A stretch of 8,501 nucleotides of DNA from Promethearchaeota archaeon CR_4 (GCA_001940655.1 MBAA01000119.1:3839-12339); one strand, 5' to 3'; shown: positions 1 through 7,034, counted from the stretch's first letter. Notes: generated from the sequence alone by a model not told the origin. Program-made: numbers and translations.

Positions 1-419
1 CGATACGTTTTCCATACACGTTGTACCTCGACAACATCTGAGGGGGTCAGCACGTAAGTTGGTTTTGGGCTCGGATTTACATTCGCTAGGGGTGACGGAG
101 GAAGCTTGATATTGGATGGCAATTCAAACCGAGCAGCTATCAATGCCCCCTTCACCGAACGGGTCAAGAGGAGGCGCAGTGGGATCTCTTGGTGCGGAGA
201 ACACAAGAGGGTGACCTTGGAGATAAGAACCACCATCAGTTCGAGGACTTTCCGGACGGTGTGCATGGATGTCCCGGTAATTCCAACAAGTTCATTCACT
301 GTCGCACCGTTTCCGTGACTCTTCAGGTAGTCGAAGATTTGTCCCACGAAAATTTCTAGCGGTACTTTTTGTTTCGACCTCGAGCTCTGCTGCAACAATG
401 GCGAAATTGTCTCAACCAT
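1..419 (-). CDS. Partial winged-helix-like regulator, 5' end only (runs off left edge)
   Basis: An open frame of 139 codons starts at ATG 419 and continues past the left edge with no stop. Residues about 18-75 have a winged-helix look: a helix (LEIFVGQIFDYLKSHG), a short loop, then a helix-turn-helix-like stretch (TVNELVGITG followed by SMHTVRKVLELM) and hydrophobic strands (VVLISKVTLL). Residues 100-122 are rich in proline and asparagine and look like a linker to a second part outside the window. The start is supported by a TATA-like element centred about 26 bp upstream, suggesting a leaderless mRNA. It is divergent from the gene at 521 across 101 bp, a common arrangement for a regulator and its target. 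The DNA-binding role is inferred from pattern only; family and ligand are unknown. GC is nearer 50% than in the neighbour. Coding status is fairly sure, function is not. Confidence 0.62.
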   Translation of the reverse strand, partial: MVETISPLLQQSSRSKQKVPLEIFVGQIFDYLKSHGNGATVNELVGITGTSMHTVRKVLELMVVLISKVTLLCSPHQEIPLRLLLTRSVKGALIAARFELPSNIKLPPSPLANVNPSPKPTYVLTPSDVVEVQRVWKTY

Positions 420-440
420 ACACGAAACTGCGGCCAAGAA

Positions 441-448
441 TATAAAAA
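441..448 (-). promoter_or_regulatory. TATA-like promoter element for the minus-strand gene at 419
   Basis: Read on the minus strand the site is TTTTTATA. Its centre lies about 25-26 bp before the A of the ATG at 419. In archaea the TATA box sits about 26 bp before the transcription start, so transcription would begin at or next to the start codon, giving a leaderless message. No Shine-Dalgarno-like sequence is seen before the ATG, which agrees. The transcription start itself is not observed. Confidence 0.6.
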
Positions 449-491
449 TCCAAAAGAAGCTCGATGGCAATGTTATCCCAAAATCTCTGCC

Positions 492-498
492 TTAAATA
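492..498 (+). promoter_or_regulatory. TATA-like promoter element for the plus-strand gene at 521
   Basis: The plus strand reads TTAAATA, centred at 495, which is 26 bp before the ATG at 521. This mirrors the element for the divergent gene at 419. The spacing predicts a leaderless transcript, although a weak GGGAG (514-518) just before the ATG could act as a ribosome site if transcription started further upstream. The two TATA elements are about 50 bp apart, so one bound regulator in the gap could affect both genes. Confidence 0.6.
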
Positions 499-520
499 GC
501 ACGAGCATATTTCGGGAGAC

Positions 521-1951
521 ATGCTGACGGAAAGCGACCTCCAGACCCCCGCGTGGTTGGCGGCACTCGTTTCGGGACATTGCGTGGTCATCCGGGGCCT
601 CGTCGGCGAACACCGGTTGGATGGCCTGAAAGCGATCTTCCCCCTCGGCGTGCTCCAAGGGACGACCGTGGAATTGCCGCCGGGGGAGGCCATTGACGCG
701 GAATTCTTCGCCTCCATCATGCCATCGTTGCTCGGCGAGTTGCCCAAGAGGGTGTACGTGCTGCCCCTCGTGGTTTCTACGGCCCAGATTGACGCTCTCG
801 CGCAGGTACGGGCCAACCAACCGTGGCTCCAGTGGGTCGCAGTGATACCTGACCCGGAGGTCGACCCCGTGCTTCCCGACGGCATCCTGATCTTCGATGC
901 CAAGGCGCGGCAGTTTCCCAACGATACAAGTATTCCGCCAGCGGCGAAAAAATGGGCGGAACGCGTGCTCGGAGGAACCCGGAATGAAGAAGAAAAGCGC
1001 CACGCGGTCGGAATCGAAGGGCCGAGGATTTTGGTCACGGCCAACGCGATAGTCGCAGGTGAATACCAACACCTCTCTGCGATCCTTGGGGGGACGGACA
1101 CGGATTACGTGACGCAGTTAGTGACCATTGCCTCGTCCATTGCCGGGATGGAAGAAGTGGACGTGCAAACGATTGCCGCCGAGATCGGGGAAGAGGCGAG
1201 CATCGAGGACACCATTACCAAGCTCGAGACTCCGGGAGCAGAACCCCCCGCGAGTGAGGAATCACCTCCACCCCCACCCACGCGAGTTGCACCACCCAAT
1301 CCCCAGATTTTCGAGAACGGCAAAGCTTTACCCCTGTATCCCGCCGGGGATCCCGCGGGAAAATACGCCCGGGAGATGGACGCGGCGCGGCGCGACCCTG
1401 ATGCCCATGCCGCGCTGCTCGAGGTGTTGCGGGAACTCCAGTGTGACGGGGACGACCGCCAATCGAGGAATTGCGTTGAAAAATGTACCGACCCCGTCCA
1501 GAAATGGGCGTGTTTCCGGGACAGCACCTGGAATGATGGGATGCCTACTGCGACCGTGGATCGCTGGCTCGAGATGTACGCCAACAACGTTGCGAGCGTG
1601 GGGCGGAGACCAAGGGAAGCATATAATTCGTTTACCAATATCACGTTACAAGCGTCCGCGGCCAACACCACGTTCTCTTCCGCCGCTTTCGCGGAAATGG
1701 TGGATCTCTTTACTAATAAATCGGAGGACGTGCCGAAACATCTCCCTTCTTCTCCTGTTTCAAAGAAGATAAAACAGAACCTTCCAAAGAATCGATCTTT
1801 CGATTCTCGCGCCCCGGATCTTCGGGGAATACGCAAGTCTACCGAGTCTCGAGTACATAACCTCGCCGAGCGGTTGGATGATCTTGTAGACCGAATTGAA
1901 AAGATGAAAGAGAGGCACTCCCCCTCACCAATTTCGTCCTATAAACCTTAA
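521..1951 (+). CDS. Unrecognised 476-residue protein with proline hinge, Cys cluster and C-terminal coiled coil
   Basis: I do not recognise this protein. Residues 1-150 look like an alpha/beta domain, with hydrophobic strands at 21-26 (CVVIRG), 77-85 (RVYVLPLVV), 103-109 (LQWVAVI) and 120-125 (GILIFD). There is no Walker A GxxxxGK[ST], so it is not an ordinary P-loop ATPase. Residues 150-235 look helical. A Pro/Glu-rich hinge spans 238-262 with a run of five prolines. A helical domain at 278-395 contains C308, C318, C322 and C331 (C-x9-C-x3-C-x8-C), which could bind a metal or form disulphides. The tail from about 395 is Ser/Lys/Pro-rich and ends in a probable coiled coil at 440-466. No signal peptide or membrane segment is seen. 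Codon third positions are strongly G/C in the first 390 codons, supporting this frame over the long antisense frames, but the last 80 codons are more AT-rich. The ATG is supported by the TATA element 26 bp upstream. Confidence 0.85.
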   Translation: MLTESDLQTPAWLAALVSGHCVVIRGLVGEHRLDGLKAIFPLGVLQGTTVELPPGEAIDAEFFASIMPSLLGELPKRVYVLPLVVSTAQIDALAQVRANQPWLQWVAVIPDPEVDPVLPDGILIFDAKARQFPNDTSIPPAAKKWAERVLGGTRNEEEKRHAVGIEGPRILVTANAIVAGEYQHLSAILGGTDTDYVTQLVTIASSIAGMEEVDVQTIAAEIGEEASIEDTITKLETPGAEPPASEESPPPPPTRVAPPNPQIFENGKALPLYPAGDPAGKYAREMDAARRDPDAHAALLEVLRELQCDGDDRQSRNCVEKCTDPVQKWACFRDSTWNDGMPTATVDRWLEMYANNVASVGRRPREAYNSFTNITLQASAANTTFSSAAFAEMVDLFTNKSEDVPKHLPSSPVSKKIKQNLPKNRSFDSRAPDLRGIRKSTESRVHNLAERLDDLVDRIEKMKERHSPSPISSYKP

Positions 1952-2027
1952 CTTTGGCGATAATCCACTTCTGTTAGCACCTACCACGAACAGCAGGGGG
2001 CGAATGATAACGAGAATCTGTCCCTCG

Positions 2028-2060
2028 AGGCGCTGGAAAAATGTATGTCTCGCCTTTCTT
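2028..2060 (+). terminator. Weak candidate terminator after the gene ending at 1951
   Basis: AGGCG at 2028-2032 pairs with CGCCT at 2051-2055 across an 18-base loop, followed by TTCTT. Stem and T-run are both weak. It is listed because this is the only plus-strand hairpin between the stop codon at 1951 and the convergent gene. Confidence 0.2.
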
Positions 2061-2089
2061 AAAAAGAAATTCTTAGTGCGTCTTTGGGG

Positions 2090-2140
2090 AAAAAATGATC
2101 AAAAATACAACAAGTGTTACCTTAAATTTTAATTAAGGTA
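2090..2140 (-). terminator. Terminator region of the large minus-strand gene
   Basis: A perfect 8-bp inverted repeat, TACCTTAA (2118-2125) and TTAAGGTA (2133-2140), straddles the TAA stop codon of the 1411-residue gene. Downstream on the minus strand follow a T5 run (2101-2105) and a T6 run (2090-2095). Archaeal RNA polymerase terminates at oligo-T tracts with or without a hairpin, so the T-runs are the stronger part of the signal. The hairpin may instead protect the 3' end of the mRNA. Confidence 0.5.
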
Positions 2141-5100
2141 TATTTGTCAAGGAAAAATTAAATCTTTTAAATATCTTTATCCAAACCTCTTTGAAGCGTT
2201 CATTTAATTCTGAAAACGCAGTGTCGTCTTTGTCCCAATCAATGGTTGTTCTTGTGATGTGAAAATTTATATCCTTTACATATTTCATAAATACTTTCTT
2301 GTCTTTTCTCGAAGTCGTTATACTTGAAAGAACATCATTGGAGACAATTATATCGTCTAAGGAAGAGGGCAGATAGTCTTTGGGGGAAATAAAAAATGGA
2401 AGGTGAATTAATGGCAGGTAAAGCAGGTTGTACCATGGGAGTTTGTTAAAGGATTTTTCAGTAAGATAGGACCAAATAAAAGCTAACTGAAAATATTGGA
2501 GAATCCATCTGAGAGACTCTTGTTGGTTTTTTTCATTATTAATTGTAGAGTAAAGCGTTAAAAATGTATTTTGTAACTTAGTCGGTTCCTTAAATTGAAA
2601 AGTGTCCAAAATTTTCTTCAATACATCTTGTTGTTGTTGAATAATTGAAAATTCTCCTGATAAATTCTGCATTTTTTCATAGTTTTTTAATTTATGAGCG
2701 TCATTTAATTTTTTCCACTCAGGATCATCAATATAGTTATGCTCGTCATTTAATTTCTTCCACTCCGCCTCGTCAATATATGGTATGAATATTGAATTTG
2801 AATCAACAACGAGATTATGCGCCTTTAATTGATTAAAAAGATAAATCTCAGACTGAATTAATTGGAGGATTAATGAGTGTAATTCTTTCGATTGTTCTCC
2901 TTCTTGCTCTTCGAATGCCAATATACAAAGCAACTGAGAAAGGTTAAAATAATATTCATTGAGCATCTGATCGTCTGCCAATTTCTTCGCCAATTCTATG
3001 TTCTCAATTAGCTTTTTCAAAGCATCGATTAAACGGCCCTCTCTCAAATGTGTCCTAAAAAGGAAGTCCTGGATCTCATATTTTGTGAAGATGTCCCCGA
3101 TTTCATTCGCGAGATTTAATGCATTGTTTTGAAAATCAAGACTCCTAAATTCAGAAGGATTATCTAAAATGTGTTTGATTCCTAAAAGAACAAAATTTTG
3201 TGACGTAAAAATACTCGTCATCCCTGGCAGGTGTCCACGTCCGACAATGGCATAAATTTTCTTATCTGGATATAATTTTCTTAACATCTTTATTCTTCTA
3301 CACATATAAACATCCCGCTGCTTCATCATTAATCTATGTTCCTCAGTATTCTCCTCAATAATATTCTTTTTTTTAAAAGGTTCAATCCAGTCGCGAATTG
3401 GTATATCGATGAAAAAAGTAGGAATTCCCAATTTTTTACCCAATTTTACGGACTCAATCATTTCTTGGCCTGGATAAGTATCTTTGCTTTGGTAACCTTT
3501 CAACACATCGGCATATTCTAAATGTAAAGGAAAATTGTCGAAGGTTTTTTTGTCTTCAAATACTAATTTTAAATCCCCTTCAATTTCAGAAAAATGATTA
3601 TTGATTGCAATATATCTCTGAATATCAAGCTCAACACATAGAATATCGGGTTTGTTTTTTAGGATGTCCTCTTGCATCATTTCAATACAGCATTCACAAC
3701 CATGGATAATACCCAATACTTTTACGTTTTTTAATTGAGAAATTATTGTAGGTTGGCATTTTGATTTAGTTATCTTGTGATCTCTAAGATTTGCGTAATA
3801 ACTCTCAACATATTCCTTTTTTCCGTAGTCAATTAAGCTGGCAATTATTTTGTTTTTAATGATTGTATCTGATTCCTGTTTTAATGTGCTTTCTAATATC
3901 TCTATAGATCTCGGAATTTTTAATTTGCCTAGGGCTAATGCTGCATAATATCTTGAATTATTATTCTTGTTTTCTTTCAATATTCCTTCTAATCTGTTTA
4001 ATGCCCTCACATCACCTAATTTTCCCAACGCGATTGCTGCTTCGTTTCTTACATCCTCTGTATCGTCGTTTAGATATTTGACGAGGTTATCTCTTATTTG
4101 ATCCCTGTTCTTTTCAAATCCAATCCGCTCTAGAGCCCAGATACAATTCCTTCTCACTTTAGAATTGCCGTCATTTATTCTTTTTAATAATGCAGGAATT
4201 GCTTCTTTCTCTTCTAACCTCCCAATTGCCAGAGCGGCTGCTGCTCTTATGTTTTCATCCGTATTTTCTAATAATCCCAACAATGGGTCGAGAGCACGTG
4301 GATCATAACTTTGTCCTAAAGCTCTTATAACCCATCCTTTGATGTCTTTATTGGTAGTTTGTTTAACCTTTGCGATTAAAGATAAGACTGCCTTTGAATC
4401 AGGAATCTCTGCTAATGCCATTGCCGCATTTAATTGCAACCCCTCATCATTATTATTAAGCATCTGGATAAATATGTCAATGATTTGGTGGTTTCCGATT
4501 TCTCGCAAAGATTTCGCTGCTTGTCTCTTAACTGTAAAAACCTTATCATTTAAAGCATTAATAAGATAATCTATGGATCGCTTGTCTTTAATTTGATTTA
4601 AGGATACGAGAGAAAATTTCCTAATAATATGGGATTTATCGTTTAAAAGAGAGATTAATGTATCAAACTGTTTTGACATTTTTTTAATGCCGATCAAAGC
4701 AACACAAATTAATCTCGCAACAAGTCTCTTATCCCCCAGAAGTGTAGAGCAACTTTTTTGAAAGTCTTCTGGAATCGTGATGCTTTCCATTTCATTGAAA
4801 ATATTCAGAGCTTTATTCAATGAGGTCTCTGCTTCAGTTAGCGAATTTAGCTGTAATTCAATTAAACCGTAATTTAGAAGAGAAATTGCTAGATCTCTTT
4901 TATAACCCAACTTTTCCGAGAGTACAATTGCTTCTTTTAAGAGCAAAAAAGGGCGAGCTTTCTCATCTTTTTCAAAAAGCGTGAGAGCTAATTCGTTGTA
5001 AATGTGGGGAATCTCTCCGATATAACCCAAATCCTTTATACTTTGATAAACCTCTTCTTGTATCTTCATTGCTATGTCTAATTCGTTCTTATACCTGTGA

Positions 5101-6368
5101 ATGCTCCCAATTTTAAGTTTTGCTATGGCTTCACCATATTCAGCACCCATATTTGTATAAATCAGGGATGCTTCGTTGAAATATGAAAGAGCTCGGTCAA
5201 AATTATCAAGAGTTACGTAGACTGATCCTATACAGATGCTAACAGCTGCTTTTCCGCCTAAACATTGTGACGTATTAAATATTGATAAAGATTCCTCGAA
5301 ATTTTGGAGCGCATTACTAATCTCTTCTTTTCCGTAGTAGACCTTTCCAATATTGAGCAATGAATATGCTTTTCCTAGTTTATTTCCAATCTTGTCAAAA
5401 ATTTTTCGAGCCTGTTCATAACTTTCCTCTGCGTCTTTCATTTGTCCTTTGCAGGAGTAAATCGCACCCAAATTCAATAATATGTAAGGTATTTCCAAGT
5501 TAAAACTCTGTTTTTCACAAATCTCTAAATTTAATTTAAATTTCCCTAATGCCTTATCTAAATCTCCCCTTTGCCAAACTACCACGAGGATATTATTTGC
5601 CGTATTTATAATCTTTTCAAGATAACCACCGGTTTGATAAATATCCAACGCTCTTTTATAATGATCAAAAGCTTCGTTCAAATGCCCTTTATTATGATAA
5701 TAATTTCCAAGAGATTTTAATGTGAACGCCTCGCCAAAAACATCTTGATCCTCTTGCTGTAGGGTGAGGGATTTTTCAAAATACTCCTTTGCTGAACATA
5801 AATCCCCCCTAGTTAAATGGACATTTCCTATTGAGGATAAAATATTTCCCATTTTGCTGGGTTCCTCGATTTGATCACATTCTGATGCGGCATTATTGTA
5901 ATATTCCATTGCCTTCTCAAGATTACCACGGAGATCGAGAACATTTCCTTTACCACATAAGGCTATAATCTTATTTTTTTTGTCACTGTTCCATTGCAGT
6001 AAATCTAAAGCTTCTTCATAATAACCTAAAGCAGAGTTTATTTCCCCCCTACCAAAAAATATATTTCCGATATTCATTATATCCCCTGCTTCATTTTCAG
6101 TAGCGTCAATTTCTTTATCTATTTCTCGCGCTGCCTTGTAACACTCTAATGCTTTTGTTTTATCTCCTCTATAAGAATGAACATTGCCAATATTAATCAA
6201 GGACACGGCCACAACTTTCAAATCGCGATTTTCCTTGCCAATCTCACACACCTTGGCGAAACATTCTAAAGCATTTTTCAATCTCCCTCCCTTAAAGAGA
6301 GCTAGACCTTTACGGTTGATTTCCTTAATATCATAATAGCTCTCATCATCATAGAACTCATCGTCCAT
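2133..6368 (-). CDS. TPR-HEAT-TraB multidomain protein, 1411 residues
   Basis: Residues about 15-525 hold 13 tetratricopeptide-type repeats, with consensus near xIGNVHxxRGDxxKALExY. The repeat motif recurs at 20, 60, 100 and so on to 500, an exact 40-residue register. Residues 547-855 hold 9-10 HEAT (PBS-lyase-like) repeats, e.g. ENIRAAAALAIGRL at 705 and EDVRNEAAIALGKL at 771. Residues 881-1055 match the TraB/PrgY/TIKI family: GIIH at 886-889, VELDIQR at 912-918 and GRGH at 1043-1046. The two GxxH motifs are the putative metal ligands in TIKI proteases, and E913 is the expected conserved acid. Residues 1056-1411 are mostly helical and unrecognised. No signal peptide or convincing membrane segment is seen, so it is probably cytoplasmic. 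TPR and HEAT arrays bind protein partners, so the TraB domain may be the catalytic or effector part; that is inference. The gene is AT-rich (about one third GC) between GC-rich genes, suggesting transfer. It is convergent with the gene ending at 1951. Confidence 0.93.
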   Translation of the reverse strand: MDDEFYDDESYYDIKEINRKGLALFKGGRLKNALECFAKVCEIGKENRDLKVVAVSLINIGNVHSYRGDKTKALECYKAAREIDKEIDATENEAGDIMNIGNIFFGRGEINSALGYYEEALDLLQWNSDKKNKIIALCGKGNVLDLRGNLEKAMEYYNNAASECDQIEEPSKMGNILSSIGNVHLTRGDLCSAKEYFEKSLTLQQEDQDVFGEAFTLKSLGNYYHNKGHLNEAFDHYKRALDIYQTGGYLEKIINTANNILVVVWQRGDLDKALGKFKLNLEICEKQSFNLEIPYILLNLGAIYSCKGQMKDAEESYEQARKIFDKIGNKLGKAYSLLNIGKVYYGKEEISNALQNFEESLSIFNTSQCLGGKAAVSICIGSVYVTLDNFDRALSYFNEASLIYTNMGAEYGEAIAKLKIGSIHRYKNELDIAMKIQEEVYQSIKDLGYIGEIPHIYNELALTLFEKDEKARPFLLLKEAIVLSEKLGYKRDLAISLLNYGLIELQLNSLTEAETSLNKALNIFNEMESITIPEDFQKSCSTLLGDKRLVARLICVALIGIKKMSKQFDTLISLLNDKSHIIRKFSLVSLNQIKDKRSIDYLINALNDKVFTVKRQAAKSLREIGNHQIIDIFIQMLNNNDEGLQLNAAMALAEIPDSKAVLSLIAKVKQTTNKDIKGWVIRALGQSYDPRALDPLLGLLENTDENIRAAAALAIGRLEEKEAIPALLKRINDGNSKVRRNCIWALERIGFEKNRDQIRDNLVKYLNDDTEDVRNEAAIALGKLGDVRALNRLEGILKENKNNNSRYYAALALGKLKIPRSIEILESTLKQESDTIIKNKIIASLIDYGKKEYVESYYANLRDHKITKSKCQPTIISQLKNVKVLGIIHGCECCIEMMQEDILKNKPDILCVELDIQRYIAINNHFSEIEGDLKLVFEDKKTFDNFPLHLEYADVLKGYQSKDTYPGQEMIESVKLGKKLGIPTFFIDIPIRDWIEPFKKKNIIEENTEEHRLMMKQRDVYMCRRIKMLRKLYPDKKIYAIVGRGHLPGMTSIFTSQNFVLLGIKHILDNPSEFRSLDFQNNALNLANEIGDIFTKYEIQDFLFRTHLREGRLIDALKKLIENIELAKKLADDQMLNEYYFNLSQLLCILAFEEQEGEQSKELHSLILQLIQSEIYLFNQLKAHNLVVDSNSIFIPYIDEAEWKKLNDEHNYIDDPEWKKLNDAHKLKNYEKMQNLSGEFSIIQQQQDVLKKILDTFQFKEPTKLQNTFLTLYSTINNEKNQQESLRWILQYFQLAFIWSYLTEKSFNKLPWYNLLYLPLIHLPFFISPKDYLPSSLDDIIVSNDVLSSITTSRKDKKVFMKYVKDINFHITRTTIDWDKDDTAFSELNERFKEVWIKIFKRFNFSLTNIP
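2691..2780 (-). repeat. 45-bp in-frame tandem duplication inside the large gene
   Basis: Two adjacent 45-bp units (2780-2736 and 2735-2691) encode the 15-residue units YIDEAEWKKLNDEHN (1197-1211) and YIDDPEWKKLNDAHK (1212-1226). By hand, 32 of 37 bases match between 2699-2735 and 2744-2780. The duplication keeps the reading frame and sits in the unknown C-terminal region. Confidence 0.85.
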
Positions 6369-6688
6369 AGATATCCACGCTCATCTATTGAGTATTATTT
6401 TCTTCAAACAAGATCGAAACTCTTGCCCTGATTTGATCCAACTTTTTTCCACGGTTTTCTTCTATCCAAGAAATCACTATAACGATCTTCCACACCCTTT
6501 GTATGCCTCATATTCCTTGAAGAGGCGCTTCTTTTTTCATCTATATTAAGTTACCTATATGGAAAAGGGATGCTCGGAAATTGGTGGGTCTTTAGGTTTA
6601 AAGATCAAAGCCATAATGGCAATTCACAATAGAAGAGATGCTTCCGGGCATTACAATGCCATTCACCTGTCAAAGCTTTCCCTAACAA
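6369..6688. other. Gene-poor stretch with short ambiguous open frames
   Basis: No gene can be called with confidence here. On the minus strand two overlapping short frames lie just upstream of the large gene: 6511-6404 (35 residues, starts MRHTKGVEDRYSDFLDRRKP) and a GTG-initiated frame 6495-6385 (36 residues, starts MWKIVIVISWIEENRG) ending 16 bp before the ATG at 6368. On the plus strand, 6559-6708 could encode 49 residues (starts MEKGCSEIGG), and the ATG at 6570 a 20-residue peptide. A TATA-like TATATTAA (6542-6549) lies 25 bp before that ATG. A short GAAG/CTTC hairpin with a T6 run (6519-6537) could end a plus-strand transcript. None has a recognisable domain. The sequence marks the transition from AT-rich to GC-rich DNA. 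Confidence 0.35.
6393..6400 (-). promoter_or_regulatory. TATA-like element for the TPR-HEAT-TraB gene
   Basis: The minus strand reads AAATAATA, preceded directly by the purine-rich GAAGA, which could serve as a TFB recognition element. Its centre lies about 28 bp before the ATG at 6368, so the message would be leaderless or nearly so. The stretch before the ATG (GCGTGGATATCT) has no clear Shine-Dalgarno site. The A/T-rich background makes chance matches easier here than at the left-hand promoters. Confidence 0.4.
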
Positions 6689-6866
6689 ATGACCCGGCAA
6701 CAACGTAAATGGAGGTCTAGTTCGAACCCATCTCCCGAAAATGTCGGCGCTAATTTAGAACAGAATCGATGGCAAGATAAGAAGTGGAATTAACGATCCG
6801 GGCGCGAATACTCCCATGTCGATCGTGAGAAGATCATCCATCCCTACCTAAACGAAATTCCCGCCC

Positions 6867-6895
6867 AAATTCGGAGGGGTGATCCTCCGATTTTT
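6867..6895 (+). terminator. Hairpin followed by T5, terminator-like
   Basis: TCGGAGG (6871-6877) and CCTCCGA (6884-6890) form a perfect 7-bp stem with a 6-base loop. AAA (6867-6869) and TTT (6892-6894) can extend it past one mismatch. A T5 run (6891-6895) follows, then ATAGG, so the end also resembles a TATA element (TTTTTATA, 6891-6898). It looks like an intrinsic terminator for a plus-strand transcript, but it lies inside the interrupted frame, with no intact plus-strand gene before it in the window's right half. It may insulate the TFB-like gene from upstream readthrough. Confidence 0.4.
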
Positions 6896-6981
6896 ATAGG
6901 GTCATTCGGGCGAAGCATCCCTTGGCCTTCATTTTCTCAAACTAACGCGCGTGGGAAAGATCTGCAACGAGCATCGGCAGC

Positions 6982-6989
6982 TTTATATA
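6982..6989 (+). promoter_or_regulatory. TATA box of the TFB-like gene
   Basis: TTTATATA is the best TATA match in the window. Transcription would be expected about 26 bp further on, near 7012, giving a 5' leader of about 23 nt before the ATG at 7035. That leader is A-rich and lacks a Shine-Dalgarno match. This spacing differs from the leaderless layout at the left-hand genes. A second A/T-rich block at 7011-7023 is less convincing. Confidence 0.6.
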
Positions 6990-7034
6990 GGCAGGTCAAA
7001 GCGGGTGGGCTAATAAAAAAAATAGGCCTTGACG

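Noticed and set aside
106..318. Plus-strand 70-residue frame near the left edge
   Set aside because: It lies opposite the longer open minus-strand frame, has no promoter, and its translation has no helix or strand pattern.
412..1101. Long minus-strand frames at 412-1101, 473-1072 and 1105-1836
   Set aside because: They are antisense to the gene at 521-1951 and arise from its G/C-rich third positions. Their translations are Ser/Arg/Pro-heavy without domain patterns, and the plus frame has a well-placed TATA element.
2055..2074. Inverted repeats TTTCTT/AAGAAA near the left edge of the AT-rich block as possible mobile-element ends
   Set aside because: No matching copy exists near 6400-6560 and no target-site duplication is visible; such short A/T palindromes are common in AT-rich DNA.
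2004..2132. Plus-strand 42-residue frame (starts MITRICPSRRWKN) in the convergent intergenic region
   Set aside because: It spans the GC/AT junction and the terminator hairpin, lacks a TATA element at the right distance, and is short enough to occur by chance.
3336..4569. Short plus-strand frames at 3336-3521 and 4339-4569
   Set aside because: Both are antisense to the TraB and HEAT coding regions and have no promoter or domain support.
6711..6735. tRNA-like T-loop (TTCGAAC at 6721-6727)
   Set aside because: The flanking bases do not form a T-stem, and no matching acceptor arm, D-arm or anticodon arm is found upstream.
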